From Nitzschia sp. pyKryTriq1 (lineage: Eukaryota > Bacillariophyta > Bacillariophyceae > Bacillariales > Bacillariaceae): 64,000 bases of DNA. The notes under the pieces are model-generated. The model worked only from the letters and a program-made list of their open reading frames with translations. It had not been told where the DNA came from and searched no databases. The position numbers and the translations under genes were made by a program. Of the stretch, positions 30,301 to 39,292 are shown piece after piece. How positions within the stretch are numbered: the stretch's first letter is position 1; every line of letters starts with the position of its first letter. The stretch spans positions 910,501 through 974,500 of the forward strand of contig OY101126.1 in assembly GCA_956465555.1 (NCBI GenBank), given 5' to 3'.

Positions 30301-30597
30301 ACAAGCAGTGAGGGTAATAAGCCATCCTCGGTGGTTGCCATTCGGACTGATTCCAACACCGTCGATATTCGTGGAAATAATTTTGAAGAAGGCAAGAGTG
30401 TGATCAAGGAAAAGATCAGCAAATGCCTGATGAACGGGCAATCTGTGGTTTACGTCCTGCATGGTCACGGAACGGGAGGAGTTTTAAAGTCCAAGGTTCG
30501 TGGATGGCTCAAGACTGAACGCCAACTCGTCAAGAGATTCGCTCCGGCAGACCAAGGGGACGGTGGTGATGCTTTTACCAAAATTGAAGTGCGGTGA
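27370..30597 (+). CDS. mutS2: MutS2 family ATPase with C-terminal Smr domain, probably plastid
   Basis: A 1075-residue protein. MutS2 proteins bind branched DNA and suppress recombination, and in bacteria some also act on collided ribosomes. Visible parts: helical core and clamp; Walker A TGPNSGGKT near 557; Walker B LVLMDELGSGTDPAQG near 642; the ITTHYMALKQLA segment after it; a long charged coiled coil (about 740-850); and a C-terminal Smr domain (about 998-1075) with VDIRG and HGHGTG, the expected nuclease motifs. The start at 27370 gives a signal peptide (ILFSIQSLAILVALVSTTRG) followed by F and a Ser/Thr-rich stretch, typical of diatom plastid preproteins; plant MutS2 is also plastid. Length is greater than in bacteria (about 780) because of the targeting part and an insert before the core. 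No intron is visible. Confidence 0.92.
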   Translation: MRGVQILFSIQSLAILVALVSTTRGFLLSQQPSTTTDGHHSTTTRPPSWPLSAASNNPRDESLSNTVTVGGDNARAGKDGYSLMRQPLLKESWDPNRDPTFEAPTTIEEKDTQLLNMEWWSTKQQQSQKKSILSKMRKTEQDDNTDPDSSLENGLNLFQRSVDTLDFPFVLKALRQECFTTPAKTMVHEALQFSAEDENSKQKKKTPSGRAYQPLVATTVEGVQERYDAVKEMQWLLEDVVVPKALEGAYYKNRRGYQVTLGNGNPPPLDGLSFDLDSILEVASNGQILEGPELLEVSTMMNAMEDLQLWNLGLLRIDDKHSDAEDGIQFKALPQLASEIHLNTTLQSLLEEAFDKDGKLSGITFPVLGKLRAKIRTLRADILQTLDTLVSMPSIQSKLALESGGPLYSEISNGGGRLVLPMDPKYATQIGIVHDSSRSGKTVYVEPSEVVGPTNELRQTEGELKAEEARVWRLLTEQVWNNRRDLERSVRAVGQLDLVLARCLLGRKLKGVIPQVQDEGVIALRDAKHPVLLLRQIANVVGSDIDLGADGNQGMVLTGPNSGGKTVILKLLGLVALMARSGVPIPAQPSRSDYRPRVDFFNPVLADIGDIQSVGGDLSTFSGHMLVCREVLANSGRNALVLMDELGSGTDPAQGVAIAQALLEALMDTGCRVAITTHYMALKQLAASDDRFSVGGMQFVGGKPTYKLLPGTVGESFALAVAERLELPPSVLSRANELLDSETRQMGDLIRELEDQKSTMEEQVAELERRKEEMAQMEMQMLEERNKLEKKLLTARRDEARRFAKKLEEKEQVLENVLERLKSDPSRKILAKSWDDIKFVKRDALNEAENIPSVLRAKQKAAKAAEDAIGELVPLAELRDKPEVKEGDTLIVCKPGSLFGREAFVLKNMGRQIQVQVSGVTMALKTADLSAVMDSGVVATKPTLSAAQTKKARLSKAAERALQKDVDSLGQSTRGTGTSSEGNKPSSVVAIRTDSNTVDIRGNNFEEGKSVIKEKISKCLMNGQSVVYVLHGHGTGGVLKSKVRGWLKTERQLVKRFAPADQGDGGDAFTKIEVR

Positions 30598-31491
30598 CGA
30601 CGATGTAGATGAGGAATGCAATGATTGTAACAACATAGCGCACGTTGCTTTGCCGAAATGCCTGTACTCCCTCTAGTAGCTCTGCTAGCTTTAGTAGAAA
30701 GTGGACATTTGAGATAGTAAAGAGGCATCAGCGGTACTATAGTCTAGCAGGGTCCCAACTCCGGAGTAGTTTCAGCCGGTGTCTCTCCTACTGGTACAGT
30801 ATTTACACCGCCGACCGGTACCAGTACCTGGTACCGGTACCAGTACCTACCGGTAGTTTTCATCGGTAGTCTGTACTTCGTACGCTATACGCTTGTCAGT
30901 CTTGCGTGCATCCGTCATCTTCTCTCAGATTTTCGTCGAAAACTCGCGATTGATGCGCGATCGAAAAGTATCGATAGTCGCTACCGGTACCAGGTACCGG
31001 GGTACCGGCGACGACTCTACCAGTACCACCCCGGTATTCGCCTACCTGTACGAGATTACTTTTACTGTACTTCGTACCGTACATACCTTGTACTTCGTAC
31101 CGCCGGTACAGTAGACTACAACCACAGACATCAAAATCACGGGGAAGCGACGAAGACGGGAGAGCGACGAACGACGAACAACGATGAGCTACTAGTCGAC
31201 GCTCAACAAAAAGTCAAAATAATAGGACGAGAGTGATGAATGAATGACAATGGGCGCAAGGATCCAAGAGCACAAACCGACCGATTATTGTATTATCTGA
31301 GGTACGGAGCGAGACATCTCTTTTATCGAAGTAGTTGAAGTAGCTGAAACTACAGAGTCTCACAGTTGAATCATCAATCGAGGCGACGTTATTCTTTCGC
31401 TGCTCTTTTGATCGATCGATTGATTGATTGATTGATTGATTCTTCTGTTCCCCTCTTTTTTGTGCCAGAAGAGAAAAAACACTCATTGAAA
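30598..31491. other. Intergenic region with GGTACC/TACCGGTA stacks
   Basis: No gene recognised. Strong palindrome stacks lie at 30808-30858 and 30979-31010, and a GATCGATTGATTGATT tract at about 31411-31440 just before the deubiquitinase gene. Confidence 0.5.
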
Positions 31492-34400
31492 ATGAATCCA
31501 GCCGAAGACGAGAGTATCCCCTTTGCCAAGGATCAGTCGTCATCATCATCACCACACGATGATAATAATGATCAAGCCAAAAGAATGTCTTTGGAGTGGA
31601 AAGAAAGGGGGAATGCTCTCTACGGAAAGCGAGCATTTGAACAAGCTGCCCAGGCCTACCAGGCTGGGATCGACACCTTATTATTATCCAACACTACTGC
31701 CGGGGGACACGATGACAATGACAATGACAACGAGGAAGACCTGTCTGTGGCCTTACGATCCAATCTAGCGATTGCGCTGATCAAGTTGGAAGAGTTTGAT
31801 CGGGCGGAACAAGAGTGTACCGCCATTCTAGATGCACACGCCCCCACCGCCAAAGGTAAGAGTGCTGCTGCTGCTAGTAATGCGTAAAACGTAAAACATT
31901 TGCTCTTCAGCAACTTTCCTGCGCTGCGCTAAACTAAACTATTTCCGTGTCTCTTGCTTGGGTCGCTGCACAAATCACATATTCAGTCTTGTATCGACGA
32001 GCCATTGCACGAGAAGGGAAAAGTCGAAAAACAAATTTGTCACCGGGCGATCAGCGGAAACAGTACATTCTCGCCATGGATGACCTGCAACGTTGTTTAG
32101 ATCTTTTAGATCAAGAAGAAGAAGAGCAACACGAGGAGGATGGTGGTTCTGCTGCTGCCTTGAAAACGAAAAAGCAGGCACGGGCCGCATTGGTTCGATT
32201 GGAGCAGTCCTATAATTCGGCAGCGGATAAGAGCATTACACCGAAAAAGCCCAAACAGTTTCCTTCTCCTTCAGATGCACAGTCTTCCTCCTCTATCAAT
32301 GCTGCTACCTCAAAGGATGTGGCTGCTGAGATTGAAACTAATGATTCTTCATCCTCGTCACCGTCGGTACCACCCTCTAAGCCTGTCACAAATGGGACTC
32401 CCAATGCGTCTACTACTCGGACGTGCCCACCAGTCGCCACCGATTCTCCAAACGCTACTGTAAGACCCCGAGCCCCGCCGACGCAACAACAAAAACAGGA
32501 TGTGATGAGATTATTATTAGCTCGAAAAATGGCAGCAGCGACACCGAATGGTGAAGCCTTCTTTCTGCTAGAATGGAAGTGGTGGTGCCGCTGGTGTCAT
32601 CAAGTAGATTTTTTCTATACGACGGACAACAACAACAACAGTCAACATCGGACGTCGGAACGGGTGCAACGTGTACTGGGTATGTTACCGACGGGAGCCG
32701 TCATTCCAACCTGGAATGATAAAGACGACGACGACTCTTCTTCTTCGGGGGAAGAGGGTGATGCTTCTGACGAGGTTTTGGGGGCGATCGACAACTCTCT
32801 TCTCCTCTTGGATCCAAAGTCTATATTTCACCAGCAATGGCACTTGGCTAGAGTGGCACCATCGACGACGACACCGAAGCCCTCCCAAATTTTGAGACCC
32901 AATCTTGTGCGAGGATATCACTATGAATTACTTCCGAGGGAAGTCTACAACGCACTTCGGTCATGGTATGGGGAGGTGACTCCTAGTATTTGTCGACGAA
33001 CTAACAACCTCGGTATCATTTCGCTCTACGAGGATTCTACTGAGGGAAACAAGTCGCAACCCCAAAGGACGTTGAATATACCCACGTGCTGTGCCTGTCG
33101 AGCGCGTAGAGCGACGGCACGGTGTAAGCGATGTATGGCGGTACAATACTGCGATCGACGATGTCAAGAAGCCCACTGGCCGTATCACAAGATATTGTGC
33201 AAACAGGCCACAACAAACGGAACCAAACTCGCCAGCAATGAGGCTATCAGCGGAAAAATAGGATTGAACAATTTGGGTAATACGTGCTATATGAATTCAG
33301 CGCTGCAATCACTCAGTCACGCAACTCCTTTGACACGGCACTTTTTATCGAACAAGTTCAAAACAGATCTCAACACAACGAATCCTCTGGGAACTGGGGG
33401 CAAGCTCGCGATGGCGTACGATGGTCTCATGAAAGAGCTATGGATGAGAAACAAGGGCCCGTCACTATCGCCAACAGTTTTGAAACGAGCGGTGGCCATG
33501 TTTGCTCCGAGGTTTGCAGGGTGTTTGCAGCACGACTCGCAGGAATTCCTAGCGTATCTTTTGGATGGACTTCACGAAGACTTGAACCGTATTCGAAAGG
33601 CGCCCTACGTAACAATGCCAGATGTGAAGGATGGACAAAATATGGCCATTGCTGGTGCCAAGGCATGGGATGCTCACAAACGACGCAACGACTCGCTCGT
33701 TCTAGATACTTTCTATGGACAGTTTCAATCGACATGCATCTGCCCACGATGCCAACGTGTGTCGGTTTCCTTTGATGCCTTCAACCATGTATCCTTGGAA
33801 ATTCCACAGATCCAAAAAGTGACCATGTCTATCCCTGTGGTCGTCTTTCGCAAACCAACGAAGGAACCCTGTCCCCCGTACCGATATGGAATCACCATAC
33901 GGCGCCAATGCTGTATTGCTGACTTAAAAAAAGAGATTTCGAGTTTGACGGATACACCAGCGGCTCACCTGATTGTGGCCGACATTTATGAAAATATGGT
34001 TTACGAACTGCTCGACGACAAGAAGTTGGTCTCAACAATTCGTTCCAACGATTTCATTGCGGCCTTTGAAGTAGAGCCCTATACCAACTCGAGTATCCAT
34101 GTCATGGGAACGCATACCCTCTTGGTTTTTGACAAAAATGGAAAAGAACAGCGCCCGAATTTCGGCTTCCCTATCATTACTTCTTTTGACTCGAACTCGA
34201 CGTGTCGGCAAGTTTGGGATCACATGTGGGATAATGTGAATCATTTCGTAAGGCAAGAGGGGAGTAGTGGGGATTTTGTGGACTCCCAAAATCGCTACCG
34301 ACGAAGGGATATCTTGACGATTCGAGTCCTCAACAACCAAGGTCAACAAGTTCCCGTATTTTCTACGGAAGAAGGCACCACAACTTCTGAACTCCCGTGT

Positions 34401-35153
34401 GACTTGGACGAGAAGATTCGGGACGCACTTGGTAACGACTGTACCGAAAGATTCTTGTTCTTGTCACTCGAATGGAACAATCCTCAGCCCATGGAAGACG
34501 ATGGACAAGAAGAAGAGGGCTCTAAACCCAGTAACCCAGAGCTCTTCCTAATCGTTCGTCCCAAAGCTTTTATTGCATTTGAGGATCATGCTACCCTTAT
34601 CGAAGTTATCGAGCAACAGCGAGCGAGAAAAAACGGAAGCAAGGCAGTCACCTTGGACCACTGTTTTGAGACATTTACGAAACCTGAAAGATTGGACGAA
34701 AACAACATGTGGTATTGCTCCAAATGCAAGGAACATGTTCGAGCTATGAAAACTATGAAGTTATGGCGTTTGCCAAATATTTTGGTTGTTCACTTGAAAC
34801 GATTCGAATTCAAACATTCGCTCCGACGGGACAAACTCGATACGCTGGTCGACTTTCCACTGGAAGGCTTGGACATGAGTGGTCACTGTTCTGGGTTGAA
34901 CGAGGTCCGCAACAGCTCAGAAAACATGGTTGATGCCAAAGTCGATGCCAAGTACGATCTGTTCGCGGTGGTAAACCACTTTGGACGCATGGGTTTTGGC
35001 CACTACACTGCCTACTGCCGTCAGTGGGACGAAGAGGGTATCTCGCCACAGTGGCACCTTTTTGATGATTCGAGCGTTCGTCCCGTGGATTGCTCTGAAG
35101 TTTCGGGGCCGGCTGCGTACGTTCTATTTTACCGGAGACGGCAATTTCATTAG
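31492..35153 (+). CDS. TPR-DUSP-MYND-USP ubiquitin carboxyl-terminal hydrolase (two exons)
   Basis: Spliced as join(31492..31855, 31987..35153): donor AAAG|GTAAG, acceptor ATTCAG|TC, which restores Val and keeps the TPR helix reading NLAIALIKL...APTAK-VLYRRA. The product has 1176 residues. Domains: TPR repeats (about 35-160); Ser-rich linker; DUSP domain (about 314-435, with LLPREVYNALRSWYGE); MYND finger (about 488-526, CCACRARR...YCDRRCQEAHW); and a C19 protease domain with the Cys box NNLGNTCYMNSALQSL (Cys near 555) and His box GFGHYTAYC (near 1126). A CxxC pair (YCSKCKEH) lies between the boxes, as in USP zinc ribbons. It should cleave ubiquitin from proteins; TPR and MYND would recruit chaperones or other partners. 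Human USP19 also links MYND to USP, but in another arrangement. Confidence 0.9.
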
Positions 35154-37636
35154 ATCTTATGCCATCTGTGGGTCACAGGAGATTAGTGGAGCGGTAACAG
35201 ATCGCTTTTCATCTGTATTCTCCCGATGTCTATCTTCTCCTTTGGCCGTGGTACCACCATTCTTTGCAGCTTCTCCGAACTCCGCGGAATGAGGGAGGAC
35301 CAGTTGACGTTCGTCTTCGTCGGCTCTTTGGGATTGCCAAGCCAGCTTGTTCTTGCTTTCGGTTCCTCGTCGATCTGATCGGCAACGAAATTCGGTCGTT
35401 CTTGTCTTCGAGAGTGAACGGATACATCTGAGATGAAGCGTTATCCGTTGATGAACGATTTACTTCACCACCTTGGGAACTAAATAGAGTTACCTCACCA
35501 CTTTCGGAACTAAATAGAGGAGTGCGATGGTATTCGGTTTGAGATTCCACTGAAGACAAAATGCCTAGTGGCGGAAGTCCGGATGGCCACGTTGATACGC
35601 TCATGTCAGTTCTGCAGTGGTGCTAGAAAATATTGAAGGCACTTGAAAATTTACATCGTAGTTGTTGCAGTATATTGTTGCATCGATCGAGGCACCGTCT
35701 CGTTCCAAGGTGTGTGCTTCGTGCATCGGACTCTTTGAACATCTCCACTAACTGTACGGCAACTGAGATTCTCATCATGTTATCACTCTAACGTCGGCTA
35801 CTAATTCTTTTAGTTCGTGAAGACAAACGCCGCATAGTGGTGCTGCTTCTTGTTTCCCCGAGCAGGGCAGCACTTGTTGAATATCACATCCCTCAGTAAC
35901 GTCAATAGACCAATTGTCCTAGCGAACAGAGACCGTTACTACTTGTACACAGCCAAGATGCCATGCTTTTCTTGGTGCCTTCGTTGTCGTCAGTGGTTGC
36001 TCGTCGTCCCAGGCCCATGCAAATACACAGCTATGCGAGCAGCACAGGAAAGAGTGGAATTAGAGCTTCTGGTTCCAACAACGATCACAGGCAGAGACGG
36101 TTGTCCTTGCAAAGCTAATCAAGTACTTGAATCTTGACAAGCTACCGTTAAAGTCCTAACATACCTGATGGAATCCGATAGAGTACTAGTAGAGATAGTC
36201 AAAGAGAGTAAAACAAAGATTATAACATACCAATACATCATGGTCATGATCACATCGGGGAGATGCGATATCCTACGAGTAGACTGTAGTGGGATGGTAA
36301 CTACTTCATTCCCGGGTCTCGTGCTTTTGCGCTGCTGGGAGACGATAAGTCACGAACAATGATTCGCCGCGCGGTGTGCACGAATATATACGAATATTTT
36401 TAATGTTGGTGTTCGCGAGCTGTGACATCCCGTGTTAAAAAAAAGCGGACTGGTGTGAGAGACCCTGCCGTAATCCGAATACACATGTGCCTGGTACCGG
36501 GGTACCGCGCGCGGTGCAACGAATCGTAGATACGGGATTCAATTCGTGATTAAATGTAAATGATTTTAGAAGAAGTGAGACTATTTTTCTGGGGTGTTTT
36601 GAGAGATGAATCTTTTGTAGTCGTGAAGTATATCGTAAAGCAGCGAAAAAGTGCACTGTCTAATTAAGTTGCTACCTTGACGGTTGAGAGCAATTAATCT
36701 CTCTCCCGCCCGAACGATACCATCCACGCCAGACAGTCCAATTGATTGACTCAAGTAGTCGTGAAGTGTCAGAGGTACAAACGACTTGTCATAAATGTAG
36801 AGTTGATAGCGATCCTAGATGTCAAGTGAAATGAAGGAAGGATCGCTTCTTAGATGAAAATAGATATGCATTAGTCTTGACAGCGCGGGTTCGACTTCTG
36901 CGCGGTGTCACGACTAGTTGGAACGCTATGACGTCACGCAGTGTCAGGCTGACGTCGACAGGATGGAAGGACAGACCAATGACGTAGACAGGACACTGCA
37001 CGAGGTGAGTACGAACTTCTGACACGTTCGCACATATTTAATGATTGAACCTTTTAAAATAATATCCAGGGTCGGTTTCTGCATGCAAACTTATGATTTT
37101 TCGTGGACGAGACATAGCCAGCGCAGTTGTATGCATTTTGAAACCGCGAAGAGTGCAGGGCCAGGTGCGTACACAAGAGAGACCTTGGAACCTGTTGAGC
37201 CTTCACTTATGGATCCGTGCCTACCAGTTGGTGCTCTACGTGTACGAACAGAAGCTTGGCATTTTCGTTTGCCCCAGTTGTGCGTCAACTGCCGTTTTTT
37301 TCTCCCGTCGTACAAGCAAGGACCACTATGGTCCTCGTACTGTGTACGAGTAGAGTACTGGTAAAGTTAAGGACAGTACCAGGTGCTGAAAAGAAGGGAT
37401 CGCCACATTCCGCCTTTTGCCGAATTCTGTCAAAGGAACCAGAACGCAACGATAGCACACATCGCCACCCGGTCTCTCCTCATCATCTCGACGGACACAA
37501 CTGTATCAAACCGGAGAGCCGTAACATCCAGCACGCCTGTGGTGTGCGCTACGCTCGACGGCAGGCCACACACAGCACAGCACACCAACCATAAAAAAAC
37601 TACGGAACACACAACACTGTGACAACGATTACAGTT

Positions 37637-37665
<29 letters not shown>
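35154..37665. other. 2.5-kb gene-poor region
   Basis: I find no gene that I can support. A 124-codon open frame on the minus strand (35230-35604) is Ser/Arg-rich and without a domain. A perfect TGACGTCA lies at 36929, GGTACCGGGGTACC at about 36494, and a (CAA)n run leads into the HSF-domain start. A tRNA-like T-arm near 36885 was examined and rejected. Confidence 0.5.
36929..36936. promoter_or_regulatory. CRE palindrome TGACGTCA
   Basis: Perfect palindrome, 730 bases upstream of the HSF-domain start, followed by a second half site (CTGACGTCGAC) near 36950. Function inferred from motif only. Confidence 0.3.
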
Positions 37666-37668
<3 letters not shown>

Positions 37669-38333
37669 ACTCTTCGAGACGGTGAATACGACAGGGACGA
37701 ATCAGTTGCCGAAGCTGGTAACGATGAATGCAAGAGGAAGAGAAAGGTATGTAGAATACCGGCCAGTTGATTTGTGCACGGCGTTTCAATATTGATCAAG
37801 AGGAAACTGACAGCCTTCTTTCTCTTTCCTGCACGTCAAAGTATGAATTCCCCGTGAAGCTTTTCAGTATCTTGGAAGATATGAACAAGGCAGGACGGAA
37901 GGATGTGATCTCTTGGTTGCCCGATGGAGATTCTTTCCGAATTCACGATGTCGAAACGTTTTCCAAGGACGTTCTTCCAAAGTACTGCAATGGAATTCAG
38001 TACAAGTCGTTCATCCGAAATATCAACTTGTACTGTTTTCAGCGAGTCAGGGAAGGCAAATCTCCTAACGTTGGCGCCTATTATCACCCAATGTTCAAGC
38101 AGGGCCAGCTTGAGCTATGTCTGAAGATAACTCGGCCTAAGCGACCAAGACATGATGGAAAAAAGAAGCAGTCGCAAAAGGTGCTGCACAAAGACGAAGG
38201 CATTAAAAATGAATGTTCCAGTAGCTCATTTCAAAAGTACAGTGCGCACTTTGTAACGCGCACTCCATCAATTCGGTCTTATGTTCTCCCTTTACTTTTC
38301 CCTGGGCACCCAACGCGTTGCCAACATATTTGA
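37666..38333 (+). CDS. Heat-shock-factor-type DNA-binding protein (two exons)
   Basis: Spliced as join(37666..37746, 37842..38333), donor AAAG|GTATGT, acceptor CAAAG|TAT, phase 0; 190 residues. The HSF domain runs from FPVKLFSILEDM through DGDSFRIHDVETFSKDVLP and KSFIRNINLYCFQRV to YYHPMFKQGQ (about residues 28-125), the winged-helix fold that binds nGAAn-type sites. HSF-domain genes are greatly expanded in diatoms. The protein is short: after the domain come a Lys/Arg-rich stretch and only about 45 more residues, with no HR-A/B trimerisation coiled coil. The stop lies 17 bases before the 356-bp repeat, so the original 3' end may have been replaced. A run of CAA triplets precedes the ATG. Confidence 0.85.
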
Positions 38334-38350
38334 ACAGTCGATCCTTGGAC

Positions 38351-38706
38351 CAGGCTTCTGCGCAGTTCGTTTGTGAGAACTTGTAAGGTCGCCTGGACGC
38401 GAGACTGATCCACACAGTGAAAAACAGTGGTAGGAGAGTGCGAGTGATCCCCAACTTTTGGTGGAAGGACCAGCGATAGCACACACAAGTCCTGTTAGCA
38501 CCAGGCAGTCAAGGTTAGCTGATACCAGACATTAACTAATACACAGCTACTGAGTGTGGATTCGCTACCGCACACTTAGTGGAACCGGGGTCTCGAGGAA
38601 TCCAGCGTGCTTCAGCTTTTACTGGCCGCTGCCGATTCGCTGTTCTTTCTTCCCTTTGTTCGCGTCCGATAACCGCTACTTAGCGCTTGTCCGCAACAGA
38701 GTGTGT
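38351..38706. repeat. 356-bp dispersed repeat, copy 2
   Basis: Same sequence and orientation as 23681-24036, offset 14670. It lies directly between the end of the HSF-type gene and the cut end of a minus-strand gene start. Confidence 0.9.
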
Positions 38707-38978
38707 TGTGAGAAGACGCTTCCGGCCTTGTCTGGCGGGGGCGAGTCCGGAGCTGGTTCTGCACGGCTGCTGCGCATGAAACGTGTAGAATCTGTACCAG
38801 CCCAATTTTTTCTTTTGGGCTGATTTTCGATCCTGTCTCTTTCAATAGAAACATCATCGTCGTCGGTGCGCTTTTTCGGAATAGATCCTTTGAGACGTTT
38901 GCTATCGGCACCTCTGCGGGGTGTCTCGGAAGATACTTTCGGGACCGAAGCGGTCTTGGATGGTTTTTTACGGGGCAT
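38707..38978 (-). pseudogene. 5' fragment of an unknown basic protein, cut by the 356-bp repeat
   Basis: The minus-strand frame opens with ATG at 38978 and reads MPRKKPSKTASVPK, then Lys/Arg/Ser/Asp-rich sequence for about 90 codons, with KKRTDDDDVSIERD in the middle. It looks like the disordered, nuclear-type N-terminus of a chromatin or RNA protein. It runs straight into the 356-bp repeat at 38706 and ends within it. No domain can be named. It may be a truncated host gene or chance; I favour the former because of the sharp start and even composition. Confidence 0.35.
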
Positions 38979-39292
38979 GGTCGTTGGCTACGTAGAGTTA
39001 CTACGGTGCGAAGACGTAGGAATTTTGGTGCGGTGTCGGTTGCGGAGTCTTAGAAGTTATAACAAACTAAAATCAATAGCATTCATATTTCAGGCAATAC
39101 TACCGTCTCGTCAAGCTGTAGATTGTTGTATCTCAAGAGTTGACCTTCTTTTCAATTTTTCAATCGCGCCGCAACGATCAACGATCACCGCAATATTTTA
39201 TCATTATATTGTGGGGGGTATCTCTATTAGCAAGCAAGGAATAGCAAACGACCCAGGCACAATCATCCAACATTTGTGGATACAAGTACAGC
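38979..39292. other. Short intergenic region before the three-module fusion gene
   Basis: Nothing recognised in it. Confidence 0.5.

Noticed and set aside
35230-35604. 124-codon minus-strand frame downstream of the deubiquitinase
   Set aside because: Low complexity, no domain and no supporting context; could not be told from chance.
36875-36915. tRNA-like T-arm (GCGGGTTCGACTTCTGC)
   Set aside because: No matching acceptor stem, D-arm or anticodon arm upstream.
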